From Candidatus Sumerlaeaceae bacterium (GTDB taxonomy: Bacteria; Sumerlaeota; Sumerlaeia; Sumerlaeales; Sumerlaeaceae), in contig JAOAAY010000001.1 of assembly GCA_026418615.1 (NCBI GenBank), forward strand, positions 206,867 through 257,865: 50,999 nt of DNA. Reading direction: 5' to 3'. The position numbers were made by a program, and so were the translations under genes. How positions within the stretch are numbered: the first letter of the stretch is position 1; every line of letters begins with the position of its first letter. The notes under the pieces are model-generated. The model worked only from the letters and a program-made list of their open reading frames with translations, was not told the origin of the DNA and ran no database searches. Of this stretch, positions 26,081 through 35,158 are shown one piece after another.

Positions 26081-28801
26081 ATGAGTGCGCAGCCCCGCCA
26101 GCATATACCATCATTTTATTTTACAAACCTTCCCGCGAGTGCGGATCATCTGGACACGGGCCATCTCATCGCGCACGGCTTTGCGCCGGAACTGGTTGCG
26201 GTTTGGCGCGCGGCGATGGGACCGGAACTGCTGCCGCTGCAGGCGCGAGTCCTGACAGAGACCGGGCTGCTGCGCGGCGAGAATCTGCTGGTATTTGCGC
26301 CGACATCATCGGGAAAAACCTTCGTCGCCGAAATGGCTGCCGCGCGGCATATCGCGCGCGGCCGCCGTGCCCTGTTCCTCGTCCCGACGCGCGCCCTCGC
26401 CGAGGAACAATTCGCGCGGCTGGAGCGTACTTACGCGCCGCTGGGCTGGCGGGTGGCGGTGGCGACACGCGAGCGCACGGCTCATGACGCCGCCATTGCG
26501 GCCGGACAGTTCGACCTGGCCGTCATTGTGTATGAAAAACTGCGCGCCTTTCTCGCTCAGTCGCCCGCCCTGCTGCCCGTGCTAGGGCTGGTGGCAGTGG
26601 ACGAACTCCAGTTGCTGGGCGACCGCGAGCGCGGCGCGCTGGTGGACCTGCTGTTGACGAAACTGCTGGCCTGCGGTCACCCCGTGCAGGTGCTGGGCCT
26701 CTCGGCGGTGCTCAGCGAGAATGCGCGCCTTGGCGCGTGGCTGAAAAGCGACTTCTTTGTCTGGCGCGAACGCCCCGTGGAATTGCGCGAGGGCGTGTTG
26801 TGCGCGGCGGATGGCGTCTTTCGTTTTCGCGAAATGAATTCCGGCCGGGAGGATACCGAGGCGCTGCTGACCGCTGCAGTGCATGCCGCGCCCGGCCCCG
26901 AAGACGATTTCCACTACCCCACCGTGGAGGCGTTGACGCGCGCCTTTGCCGCCCAGCGCGAGCCGACGCTGGTGTTTGTACCAACGAAACATTTGTCGCG
27001 CGCGTGGGCCTTCCGGCTCGGTCGTGCGCTGGGGCTGCCGTCCGCGCAGGAGGCGGCGCGTACCCTCGACACCGCGGAGGACAGTCATTCGCGGGAACTC
27101 ATGGCTGAGTGCCTTGCTGCGGGCGTGGCATTTCACAACGCCGACCTGCCGCACGATCTGCGCCGAATGATCGAGCGCGAGTTCGACGCCGGCCGCGTGC
27201 CGGTACTCGTCGCCACCTCCACGCTGGCACAGGGCGTGAATCTCGCGGCGCGTAATGTCATCAGCGTGCCCGCCATGGTGGGGTGCGACACGCTCACGGG
27301 AGCCCCCGTGCTGGTGCCTCTCACCCGCCAACGATTTCGCAATCAAGGCGGCCGCGCCGGGCGCTACGCAAACGGCCAGCCGTTCGGACGCAGCATCCTC
27401 ATCGCTGCGACGGCGGCGGAGGCGCATCGGCTGATGCGGGAATATGTCCACGGCGACCCGGAACCCATCGAGCCGCGCGCAGACGATCCGACTGCGCAAG
27501 CCATGATTCTCGATGCCGTGGCGACAGGAATTGCTGCGACACCCGCCGCGGCGGCATCGTTCCTCCGCCGGACCTACGCGCATTTCTCAGCATGGTGCGC
27601 CGAGCCGCAACGCTTCGACGAGACGATGGCACGCGCCGTTGAGACGCTGGAAAAAGGGCACCTTGTCGCAACGGATTCTCGCGGTGCTCTGCGAGCGACT
27701 GGACTGGGCGAGACGGCAGCCGCTTACGGACTACAGCCGGGCACAGCCGCCCTGTTCCATGAGTTCTGCTCCTGCCCGCGTGCCGCTGCTTGCACACCAT
27801 TCGAGGTCATCGCCGTGTGCGCCTTCACCCCCGACGGCCGCGACTTTCCCCTCGGCCTGACCGAGCGCGAGGCCGCCGGCCATGTTTTTCCGCGGATGCT
27901 GGCGGCACGCGCGGACTTGGAGCCCGGCGCCATGCCGGCACCCCTCAACCGCCTGCTCACTCCCAGCGGAGGCTTCGCGCAGGCAGACGCCGAAGCACTC
28001 AAGAAAACTTTTGTCGCTGAGGCTTGGATTTCGCACGAGCCAACACGCGACATCGAGGAGCGGCTACGCCTTTATGCTGGCACGATGGCCAGCCTCGCTG
28101 CACACCTCGGCTGGTTGGCACAAGCCCTGGCGGCGTGCGCGGCGACCCTCGGGGCACGCGAGGAAACACGAATGCGCATCGCGCGCGTGGCAGCGCGCCT
28201 GCCGGAAGGGGTGGAAGACTCGGGCGTAGCGCTGGCCTCGCTCGGCGTGAGCGGTTTGACTCGAATGCATATCGCGGCACTGGTTCGCGAAGGATATGAT
28301 TCAGCAGCGGCTGTGGCGGATAGCAGCCGCACTGTGTTGGAGCAAATCCTGCCGGCTACGCTGGCCGCAAGGCTTCTCGACGCGGCTCGACGCGCATTGG
28401 AGCCGCCAGAACATTCAATGCGCCCGGGCATGATCAGCAATCGCGAGGTGGATAAGCCCCCGGCACAGGGCGAGGCACGGCCGGTGTTGGAAATCCGGAC
28501 CGACAGCCCCGGGCAAGTCCGCTTCCGTGGCCGCACGGTCTTCTTGCCGCCGCTGCCGTACCAGTTATTGGTGCTGCTGGCGCAGGCTGCCGGCCGCGTG
28601 GTGGCTTATCGAGACATTGACGAACATCTCTGGCCCGACGCCAAGGTGGAGCCGCAGCAGATCGTCTTCCACAAAGCAGCGATCCTGCGGGCCTTGGCCG
28701 GAGACGGAGACGATGAAACGGTGGACGCTCTGATTCGAACCGTCAGGGGTCACGGCCTGATGCTGGCGCTCGATCCCGCCGAGGTGGCTGTGACGGAGTA
28801 A
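26081..28801 (+). CDS. Ski2-like DEAD/DEAH helicase with C-terminal OmpR-type winged-helix domain
   Basis: A 906-residue superfamily 2 helicase. Walker A APTSSGKT is at residues 73-80, motif II DELQ at 174-177, motif III region LSAV near 207-210, ATSTLAQGVNL near 378-388 and motif VI QGGRAGR at 422-428. The Hel308/Ski2 winged-helix and ratchet regions follow, with a helix-hairpin-helix-like stretch (LGVSGLTRMHIAAL) near 725. From about 808 to 898 there is a second module that matches the OmpR/PhoB DNA-binding domain: VRFRGRTVFLPPLPYQLL, HLWPDA, then IRTVRGHGLMLAL. This combination is unusual. Likely roles are DNA repair, replication-fork processing or defence. No strong ribosome binding site precedes ATG 26081. 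Confidence 0.85.
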   Translation: MSAQPRQHIPSFYFTNLPASADHLDTGHLIAHGFAPELVAVWRAAMGPELLPLQARVLTETGLLRGENLLVFAPTSSGKTFVAEMAAARHIARGRRALFLVPTRALAEEQFARLERTYAPLGWRVAVATRERTAHDAAIAAGQFDLAVIVYEKLRAFLAQSPALLPVLGLVAVDELQLLGDRERGALVDLLLTKLLACGHPVQVLGLSAVLSENARLGAWLKSDFFVWRERPVELREGVLCAADGVFRFREMNSGREDTEALLTAAVHAAPGPEDDFHYPTVEALTRAFAAQREPTLVFVPTKHLSRAWAFRLGRALGLPSAQEAARTLDTAEDSHSRELMAECLAAGVAFHNADLPHDLRRMIEREFDAGRVPVLVATSTLAQGVNLAARNVISVPAMVGCDTLTGAPVLVPLTRQRFRNQGGRAGRYANGQPFGRSILIAATAAEAHRLMREYVHGDPEPIEPRADDPTAQAMILDAVATGIAATPAAAASFLRRTYAHFSAWCAEPQRFDETMARAVETLEKGHLVATDSRGALRATGLGETAAAYGLQPGTAALFHEFCSCPRAAACTPFEVIAVCAFTPDGRDFPLGLTEREAAGHVFPRMLAARADLEPGAMPAPLNRLLTPSGGFAQADAEALKKTFVAEAWISHEPTRDIEERLRLYAGTMASLAAHLGWLAQALAACAATLGAREETRMRIARVAARLPEGVEDSGVALASLGVSGLTRMHIAALVREGYDSAAAVADSSRTVLEQILPATLAARLLDAARRALEPPEHSMRPGMISNREVDKPPAQGEARPVLEIRTDSPGQVRFRGRTVFLPPLPYQLLVLLAQAAGRVVAYRDIDEHLWPDAKVEPQQIVFHKAAILRALAGDGDDETVDALIRTVRGHGLMLALDPAEVAVTE

Positions 28802-28873
28802 CCGCGCGTCCGCCGTATTAGCATAGGGGTCTTGCGGCTTGGCGGGTGGATTATTGTGCCCGGCCGAAGTATC

Positions 28874-28902
28874 GCAGGCACCCGCCGGTCGGCCTGCCTT
28901 TT
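28874..28902 (+). terminator. Terminator between the convergent helicase and glycosyltransferase genes
   Basis: GCAGGC (28874-28879) pairs with GCCTGC (28892-28897) across a GC-rich loop, followed by CTTTT. The T-run is on the plus strand, so it serves the helicase gene. It just reaches the stop codon of the leftward glycosyltransferase gene. Confidence 0.65.
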
Positions 28903-30139
28903 ACGGCATCAACTCATCAATGCCCTCGGCGAGGCGTTTGAATTGGTAATCGAGCAGTTCTTGCAAAAGAATAAAGTGCTCTTTTGCGCCCACCCGGGGA
29001 TTGCGAATGACCTGCGCGTATAAGTCTTGGACGCGAATCGCCGTATTTTCAATAGACATACTGCGCGCAGTACGCAGGGCGCCTGCGGACAACCGGGCAC
29101 GCAGCGCCCCGTCGCCCAACACCTCCAAAATCCGCGCCGCGAAGCCACCCGCATCGCCCTCCGGCACAAGAAAACCGTTTTCGCCCGTCCGCACGACATC
29201 GCGAACTCCGGGCGCGTCCATGGCCACGACGGGCGCCCCGGCCGCCATGGCCTCCAGCACGACAAGGCCCTGAGTCTCGGAGGTCGAAGCGAAGACGAAC
29301 ACATCGGCCGCGCGATAAGCCGAGACGAGTTCCTCGCCGGTGAGCGTGCCCGCGAATGTCACCCGCGCGCCCAAACCCATGTCCTGCGCCTGGCGCCGCA
29401 ATGCCTCCTCTTCGTCGCCGGAGCCAACCATCACCAGACGCGCGCCGGCGTGGGAGACGGCCACATGTCCAAACGCCTCGAGGATGAAGCCGACATTCTT
29501 TTCCCGGGCGAGGCGGCTGACGAACACAACCAGCGGGTCGCCAGCCGGCAGGCCGTATCGCGCACGCAGCCAGCCGGGGTTGCCGCCGCGAAACCGTACG
29601 ACATCCACGCCCGTGGGGATGACATGGATGGGCGCTTCCACGCCGCGCTCAAGCAGCGTGTTGCGCATATCCGTGGAGGGCGCAATGATCGCATCGCAAC
29701 AGTTGGCAAACCGCGCGCTCAGGCTGATGGCCAGGTCTGCCACCATGCGCTCGCCAAACGGCAGATAGTGCGTGTAGCGCTCGTACTGCGTATGATAGGT
29801 AAACACGACCGGCAGATCGTGGGCTTGGGCCAGATGCATGCCGGTCTGTCCAAGAATAAACGGGTGGTGAACATGCACCACCTCGGCCTCCAGTTCGGCA
29901 AACTGCATTTGCACCTCGAGGGCCAACGGCAAGGGAAGGGAGAACCCCGTCTGGTTGAAGTGCTTGATGGACAGCGTGCGAAATACATCCGGATCCTCGG
30001 GCGCAGGCTCGTCATAATCGGGCGCAAAGATGAACACGCGATGGCCGAGGCGGCGGAGACTTTTGGCCAGCGACTCGATGGCCACGGGAACGCCGCCCAC
30101 AAAAGGTGTGTAGTTATTGGTAAAGAAGGCTATCCGCAT
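28901..30139 (-). CDS. GT4-family glycosyltransferase
   Basis: A 412-residue GT-B fold enzyme. The N-terminal glycine loop is in TPFVGGVPVAIESLAKSL, and HVHHPFILGQTG and YHTQYE line the acceptor side. The donor site has FVSRLAREKN and the family EX7E motif in SETQGLVVLEAMAAGAPV. The overall pattern is like diacylglycerol glucosyltransferases and GDP-mannose-type GT4 enzymes. It probably makes a glycolipid or polysaccharide at the inner face of the membrane. The frame extends upstream, but homology starts at MRIAFFTNNY, so ATG 30139 is used. It is divergent from the six-hairpin glycosidase-like gene. Confidence 0.88.
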   Translation of the reverse strand: MRIAFFTNNYTPFVGGVPVAIESLAKSLRRLGHRVFIFAPDYDEPAPEDPDVFRTLSIKHFNQTGFSLPLPLALEVQMQFAELEAEVVHVHHPFILGQTGMHLAQAHDLPVVFTYHTQYERYTHYLPFGERMVADLAISLSARFANCCDAIIAPSTDMRNTLLERGVEAPIHVIPTGVDVVRFRGGNPGWLRARYGLPAGDPLVVFVSRLAREKNVGFILEAFGHVAVSHAGARLVMVGSGDEEEALRRQAQDMGLGARVTFAGTLTGEELVSAYRAADVFVFASTSETQGLVVLEAMAAGAPVVAMDAPGVRDVVRTGENGFLVPEGDAGGFAARILEVLGDGALRARLSAGALRTARSMSIENTAIRVQDLYAQVIRNPRVGAKEHFILLQELLDYQFKRLAEGIDELMP

Positions 30140-30285
30140 GAGGCTCCACGCAACCAGATCGTGCGATGCTCGGGGCATGTCAGGGGTCCCCGGCGCGTTT
30201 GTCCACACTGAACGCACGCCCGTGGTCGTTGCCCGAATGAAGGCGCGCGCGCCCATGTAGCCGCAACCCGTTGGAACCCGCTCCC
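30140..30285. promoter_or_regulatory. Divergent intergenic region
   Basis: It separates the GT4 gene and the six-hairpin glycosidase-like gene and must contain both promoters. I see no convincing promoter box or repeat in it. Confidence 0.3.
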
Positions 30286-32577
30286 ATGTTCCTCATCCGA
30301 CATATTCTTGATTTGCTCCGCCGGCACAGTGACACGGATGGCGCCGAGGGTTTCGCCGATGCGCTGCGGCGTCTCGACCGCCCAAGCGAGGTGACGGTGA
30401 CGCCAGCGGACGCAGTCGCCATGGCGCGTCAAATGTTGCGAGGCGCACTGGGCAGTCGCGCCGTCGCGGCACACCCCAACTGGTTTTGGCCGTATTGGAT
30501 GGTGCGGCAGATGGACCCCGAGTCGCTGGCCTACAATCCGTTGGGACCTATCCTTGCCAACACGACGCGGCGTAATTGGACAGTGATCGGCAACCCCGCA
30601 GGCCCGCGAGCCGCACTCGTTGACCCGTGCGGCGCTGTCATGCCGTGGGAAAACGGGTGGACACTCGAAACATGGCTGCGGGTGAACGGCCACCTCGTCA
30701 GTCCGGCGCGCCTCCCAGACGAGGCAGTCACTCAGTGTTTCGACTCCCAGGCGCCAGCCGTGGAAACCCGGTTTACGCTGGGACTACTCAGGGTCGCGCT
30801 GCGCTCGGAAATGCTACGATCCGACGACCAAAGCCTGATCGTCCACTCCGCCAGCGTCTGCAATGGCGATCAAACCGACTGCGTCGTGGATTTGATTTTC
30901 GCCATCCGTCCCTGGAATCCGGAAGGCATCAGCCTGTTGCGAACCCTTGCCTATAATAGCAAGGGGTTCTGGCTCGCTGGCGAGAATCTGATGCTGTATC
31001 TGCCGCAGCGCCCCGACTATGCGCTGGCGTCGGGTCGTGCCCGCGGGGATGTGGCCCTGCATATCGCAAAAGGTTTGGATGAAACACAGGTTCATTGCGA
31101 GGCGGGGCTTGCCACGGGCGCATCCGGGTTCCGCTTGCGGATCGGGCCCGGCGCGACGGCGGAGCGGTTCGCCGTCATGACGGCCGCCCCCCTCAACCCG
31201 CGCTTTTTCGCATTCCATGAATTCACGCCCTCCAGCGTGCGGGCGATGCGGGCCGCCAGACGGGACGACTGGCAGGCTGAGATCGCGGCGGGGATGAGCG
31301 TCGCACTGCCAGACCCGCGCTGGCAGGCCTGCTTCGACGCCAGCCGCGCGCACCTGTTGGCCCGCGCAGGGGTACGGCAATTGGAGCACGCTCCCTTGGG
31401 GGAAGGCGGCATCCGCTTGTCGCGGGCCACCAGTGTGGCGCGGGCGCTCGACGCGGCGGGACATCACGGACGCGCCTCCGATTTGCTCCGGGCATTGACA
31501 GCGCTTCAGTGGCAAAACGGCTATTTCTGCGGGCGACTGGGCGAATGGGACGCCAACGGTCGGGTCATCACAGCGCTGGCCGAGCACTGGCGTTTGAGCG
31601 GCGATCGCCGCTTCCTCGAGGACATTTTTCGCGCAGCCGAGCGCGGCGCCGTCTGGATCGAGAAAAAGCGCCACGACATCACGATCACGCCCCGCAAGCC
31701 GCGCGGCCTCCTGCCTGCCGGGTTCCCACCGGAGGAAGGCGCGCCGAACGACTTTTTTTACTGTGACAATTTTTGGTCGCTGCGCGCTATGCAAGATTCC
31801 GCCGACATGGCCCGTGACCTCGACCGATACGCGGAACACGATCTGCTTGCGGCCGCTGCCGCAGCGTACGCGCGTGACATTGCCGAAGCGGTAAATCGCG
31901 ATGTCGAACATCGCGCCGACCGCCTTCTGGGAGCAGCACCCAACCGTCCTTTTTCGCCGCTTGCGCGCGCGAATCTGTGTGCGCTCTACCCGCTGCAACT
32001 TTACTCGCCAACCGCTGCACCGTGGTTGGAGGCGGCACTGCGCGAGGCCGCGACCGCGCCGCCCGCGCCCAGCGGCTTGCAGCCCGCGCAAAACTTGCGG
32101 ACTGCCCACTGCCTGCTGCTGGCGGGGCAGGCGACATCCCTGCGTACGGCAGAGGAGGTTCTCGCGCTCGCCAGCCCCACCTCCTGTTGGCCCTCAGCCG
32201 TGCATCCACGCACGGGCGGGGGCTGTGCAGGCGACGGTCACGACCTGTGCGCCTCCGCCGAGTGGCTGCTTTTCCTGCGCGGCCTTCTGCTGCAGGAAAA
32301 AGGGCAAACCCTTGTCATCACGCCGCTGTTGCCCGGGGCATGGTTTGCACCCGGCAGCCGTATCAGTGTGAGCCGCGCGCCCACGCATTTCGGCGTCGTG
32401 GATTTCTCCATCTCGTGCGATGAGGCTGGCGCGTCGCTGCACCTCAGCGGCCGCTGGCGCACCCCTCCGGCAGCGATTCGGTGGCACTCCCCCGCCGGAT
32501 CGCTTTCGCTGGCAGTTGAATCGTCCGCGATCTGCGCCCGCGCCGATTGCGGCGCACCCCGCGCCTTTTCGCTTTGA
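30286..32577 (+). CDS. Six-hairpin (alpha/alpha)6 glycosidase-like protein
   Basis: About 763 residues without a signal peptide. The middle and C-terminal parts carry motifs of (alpha/alpha)6-barrel glycosidases related to glycogen-debranching and trehalase-like enzymes. These are GEWDANGRVITALAEHW, SGDRRFLEDIFRAAERG and NDFFYCDNFWSLRAM. The first 300 residues look beta-rich and would be a supersandwich-like domain. Candidate acids are the E and D of GEWD, but catalysis is not proven and the exact family is not clear to me. ATG 30286 is preferred over TTG 30271. Its divergence from a glycosyltransferase suggests a role in glucan or surface sugar metabolism. Confidence 0.65.
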   Translation: MFLIRHILDLLRRHSDTDGAEGFADALRRLDRPSEVTVTPADAVAMARQMLRGALGSRAVAAHPNWFWPYWMVRQMDPESLAYNPLGPILANTTRRNWTVIGNPAGPRAALVDPCGAVMPWENGWTLETWLRVNGHLVSPARLPDEAVTQCFDSQAPAVETRFTLGLLRVALRSEMLRSDDQSLIVHSASVCNGDQTDCVVDLIFAIRPWNPEGISLLRTLAYNSKGFWLAGENLMLYLPQRPDYALASGRARGDVALHIAKGLDETQVHCEAGLATGASGFRLRIGPGATAERFAVMTAAPLNPRFFAFHEFTPSSVRAMRAARRDDWQAEIAAGMSVALPDPRWQACFDASRAHLLARAGVRQLEHAPLGEGGIRLSRATSVARALDAAGHHGRASDLLRALTALQWQNGYFCGRLGEWDANGRVITALAEHWRLSGDRRFLEDIFRAAERGAVWIEKKRHDITITPRKPRGLLPAGFPPEEGAPNDFFYCDNFWSLRAMQDSADMARDLDRYAEHDLLAAAAAAYARDIAEAVNRDVEHRADRLLGAAPNRPFSPLARANLCALYPLQLYSPTAAPWLEAALREAATAPPAPSGLQPAQNLRTAHCLLLAGQATSLRTAEEVLALASPTSCWPSAVHPRTGGGCAGDGHDLCASAEWLLFLRGLLLQEKGQTLVITPLLPGAWFAPGSRISVSRAPTHFGVVDFSISCDEAGASLHLSGRWRTPPAAIRWHSPAGSLSLAVESSAICARADCGAPRAFSL

Positions 32578-32638
32578 CATGCCCCCCCGCCCCCCTTGTC
32601 GTGACCCCCTGTCATTCCAAAGGAGCACCCAAAGCCCG

Positions 32639-33733
32639 ATGAGCAAGACCCGCACCTACAAGATCGCCGTCATGGGCGGCGACGGCACCGGCCCTGAAGT
32701 TGTGCGCGAGGGCCTCAAGGTCCTCAATGCCGCGCAAAACAAGTTCGGTTTCAAACTCGAGTGCACCGAGTTCGACTTTGGCGGCGAGCGCTATAAGCGA
32801 ACCGGCGAGACACTGCCCGACTCCGCCGTCGAGGAACTGCGCCAGTTTGACGCCATTTACCTCGGCGCCATTGGCCATCCCGATGTGGCCCCTGGCATCC
32901 TCGAAAAGGGCATTTTGCTCAAGGCGCGGTTTGCGCTCGACCAGTATATCAACCTCCGCCCGGTCAAACTCTATCCCGGAGTCGAGACTCCAATCAAAGA
33001 CAAGGGTCCCGAAGACATTGATTTTGTCGTCGTCCGCGAAAACACGCAGGACCTGTACTGCGGCATGGGCGGCGTCATGCACTACGGCACACCCAACGAG
33101 GTGGCGACCCAGACCGCCATCTATTCGCGCTTCGGTGTGGACCGATGCCTCAAATACGCTTTCGAGTACACGCGCAAGCGCAACAAGAAGAAGACGCTCA
33201 CGCTGTGCGGCAAAACCAATGTCCTGACGCACCTCTACGGCTTGTGGGAGCGCGCGTTCCACGAGATGGGGCAAAAGGATTACCCGGACATCAAGCGCGA
33301 CTACGCCCATGTGGACGCCACAACCATGTGGATGGTCAAAAACCCCGAATGGTTTGATGTCATCGTGACCGGCAACATGTTCGGCGACATCATCACCGAC
33401 CTTGGCGCCATGATTCAGGGCGGCATGGGCATCGCCGCCGGCGGCAACATCAACCCCGACCCGGGCGGCGTTTCGATGTTCGAGCCCATCGGCGGAAGCG
33501 CGCCCAAGTACACGGGAAAGAATGTTATCAACCCCCTCGCCGCCATCGGCGCCGGCCAGATGATGCTCGAAACCCTTGGCGAGACCGACGCTGCCGCGGC
33601 CATCGAAAAAGCCATCATGTATGTCACCGGCAGGAAACTCAAGAGTCTTGCTGCCGGAAAAATGGGCTACTCCACCACTGAGGTCGGCGACATGGTCGCT
33701 CAATACACGGCCGACGGCCCGCCCGCCGAGTAA
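32639..33733 (+). CDS. leuB: Isopropylmalate/isocitrate dehydrogenase family enzyme, probably LeuB
   Basis: A 364-residue beta-decarboxylating dehydrogenase. GGDGTGPE at the N-terminus, [18 protein letters not shown] with the substrate arginines, [12 protein letters not shown], the Lys in [23 protein letters not shown] and [12 protein letters not shown] are all present. The [11 protein letters not shown] pattern is like actinobacterial LeuB, which oxidises 3-isopropylmalate in leucine synthesis. Isocitrate, homoisocitrate or tartrate forms are alternatives. AAAGGAG lies 13 bases before ATG 32639. The upstream frame overlaps the glycosidase-like gene and is ignored. No other leu gene is in the window. 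Confidence 0.8.
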   Translation: MSKTRTYKIAVMGGDGTGPEVVREGLKVLNAAQNKFGFKLECTEFDFGGERYKRTGETLPDSAVEELRQFDAIYLGAIGHPDVAPGILEKGILLKARFALDQYINLRPVKLYPGVETPIKDKGPEDIDFVVVRENTQDLYCGMGGVMHYGTPNEVATQTAIYSRFGVDRCLKYAFEYTRKRNKKKTLTLCGKTNVLTHLYGLWERAFHEMGQKDYPDIKRDYAHVDATTMWMVKNPEWFDVIVTGNMFGDIITDLGAMIQGGMGIAAGGNINPDPGGVSMFEPIGGSAPKYTGKNVINPLAAIGAGQMMLETLGETDAAAAIEKAIMYVTGRKLKSLAAGKMGYSTTEVGDMVAQYTADGPPAE

Positions 33734-33764
33734 ACCAGTAACCCGGATTCAAGCAATCCACCCG

Positions 33765-33808
33765 CCGGCCGGCGCCGCCCCTCCCGGGGGCTGTGCCGGC
33801 CGGTTCTC
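33765..33808 (+). terminator. Strong hairpin, likely terminator after the LeuB-type gene
   Basis: CCGGCCGGCGC (33765-33775) pairs with GTGCCGGCCGG (33793-33803) with one G-T wobble, extended inside by CCCC/GGGG, then TTCTC. It lies 32 bases past the stop codon. The T-run is poor but the stem is very stable. Confidence 0.6.
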
Positions 33809-33927
33809 ACATCCGGCAATCGAGTCATTTCACCGTGTGCATTGGCACCTCTTCGCAAATGCGCATCGTTAGCATTTTTCTTTTGTTTTCCCCAAAACGC
33901 CGGGTAAATAGACGAAGTCACCATTGG

Positions 33928-33985
33928 AAGGAGGACCAAGGTTTTTATGTATCCCCCTCCCCCCCCCCGATTGCAGCGCGCATGA
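33928..33985 (+). other. Ribosome binding site, ATG and poly-C10 leader frame upstream of a secreted-protein gene
   Basis: A good GGAAGGAGG site is followed by ATG 33947 and a 12-codon frame reading MYPPPPPRLQRA before TGA. The proline codons come from a run of ten C residues at 33959-33968, preceded by CCCCCT. Such a tract is prone to slippage in replication and to sequencing error. Neither a one-base gain nor a one-base loss joins this ATG directly to the main frame that starts near 34001, so it may be a leader peptide, a decayed gene start, or an assembly flaw. Confidence 0.4.
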
Positions 33986-34000
33986 GCATAGTCCGCGTTC

Positions 34001-34870
34001 TTGCCGGTGCAAAAACCGGCGCGAGCCGTCTGCGCCAAGAGATGCTTTGAATTCGGCGAGCAGCCGTGGTCGCCTAGCGTCTACTGTTTTTTCCTCCTTT
34101 CGGCCCGTCTCGTCGATGCAGCCTGTCCGCACGAGTGCCCTGTGGTTTGCGGGACGCCAACCGCCCACACGCCCATAGCGGTCACCGTCACATGGCGCAA
34201 CCAACCGGTACCACTCGAAGTGCCGCAATGCTGCATCAACGATTCCAGCAAATCAGCGGCGGACTGGGCACAGGAACTTGGCATCAATGTTCAGGCGAGC
34301 GACACGGACAAGATCGTTAACCTTGAATACATTGACTGTGAATGTGCCACCACTCAAACCGTCGAGTACCTTGGAGACCCTGTGATTGTCTCTTACAAGT
34401 GGGGTGAACCCGCGTTCGACCGGACCACACCGGGCATGTATCCTCTCGTAATCACAGTCAAAAACCCATCTGTCCAGACCGTGGTGCGAGGAACCCCTCC
34501 GAACAGCACAACATGCACCGCGTCTGTCCTTGAAACGGCCCCAGACATTCAGGTTCCCATCACTGTGACACCAGTTGCGTGCGACTGCGAGCCACTCGCG
34601 ACTATATCTCCAACAGAGGGGGAGTTCGAGTTTGACCACATTGTAGACTTCTGTGACTGCCTCATCGGCCGCGGCAAAATACGCATGATGGGAACCACCC
34701 ACTGGCAAAAGTGCTATGTCGAACGACCCGGCCCTGAGATGACCCAATGTGGGGCTGGATTTGAGTACAAAGACGATTACCTGCTCACCGTCTCCCTCGA
34801 TATATCCGCAACGGTTGCCGAGTGGCTTCAGGAGCAGATAAACCTCGTACTTACCTTTCAAGCCAATTAG
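34001..34870 (+). CDS. Unknown exported Cys-containing protein
   Basis: About 289 residues. A hydrophobic stretch VYCFFLLSARLVDA near residues 27-41 looks like a signal peptide core, followed by ACPHECPVVC. The mature part is beta-rich with several cysteine pairs (VPQCC, DCEC, ACDCEP, FCDC) and Thr/Pro-rich stretches, consistent with a disulfide-bonded extracytoplasmic protein. The start is doubtful: only TTG 34001 or GTG 34007 are available, with no ribosome binding site and an overlong n-region. A frameshift near the upstream C10 tract is possible. The stop is TAG, and the same frame stays open beyond it to 35140. GC content is lower than in the flanks. I recognise no family. Confidence 0.55.
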   Translation: MPVQKPARAVCAKRCFEFGEQPWSPSVYCFFLLSARLVDAACPHECPVVCGTPTAHTPIAVTVTWRNQPVPLEVPQCCINDSSKSAADWAQELGINVQASDTDKIVNLEYIDCECATTQTVEYLGDPVIVSYKWGEPAFDRTTPGMYPLVITVKNPSVQTVVRGTPPNSTTCTASVLETAPDIQVPITVTPVACDCEPLATISPTEGEFEFDHIVDFCDCLIGRGKIRMMGTTHWQKCYVERPGPEMTQCGAGFEYKDDYLLTVSLDISATVAEWLQEQINLVLTFQAN

Positions 34871-34921
34871 CAGCGATCTGTTTCGCGCACCGTCATTCAA
34901 CCGGCGGAAGCATGCAAGAAG

Positions 34922-35140
34922 ATGCACTTGCGTATATTCCAGGAGAAGTTACACACCGACTCGAATTGGACATGTGCATACCGCGGGTGTTTCCCGTATT
35001 CAAGGTGGAGGTGGGACCCAACGCCATTTTCCAAAGTCGCCGATTACTACTCTACCCCGATATACAAGATTTGCAAGATCACGGACCCACGCCAGACCAC
35101 TGCCTGCGCTGTGCCTGGTTACTGCAATTGCGAACGCTGA
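34922..35140 (+). CDS. Possible 72-residue Cys-rich reading frame downstream of, and in frame with, the previous gene
   Basis: The frame from ATG 34922 reads like protein: NWTCAYRGCF, ADYYSTPIYKICKITD, and an end at ACAVPGYCNCER just before the ribosome binding site of the next gene. It is in the same frame as the preceding gene, separated only by the TAG at 34868 and 17 sense codons, and lacks its own signal peptide. It could be a separate small protein, the C-terminus of the previous protein cut off by an amber mutation, or a readthrough extension. A second frame starting at ATG 34912 is also protein-like but runs into the next gene. Confidence 0.35.
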   Translation: MHLRIFQEKLHTDSNWTCAYRGCFPYSRWRWDPTPFSKVADYYSTPIYKICKITDPRQTTACAVPGYCNCER

Positions 35141-35158
35141 GAGGCAAGAGGAGAATGA

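Noticed and set aside
29027-30211. 394-residue open frame on the plus strand
   Set aside because: It is antisense to the GT4 glycosyltransferase gene and has no recognisable motif.
30814-32109. 431-residue open frame on the minus strand
   Set aside because: It is antisense to the six-hairpin glycosidase-like gene, with Arg/Gln-rich unstructured composition.
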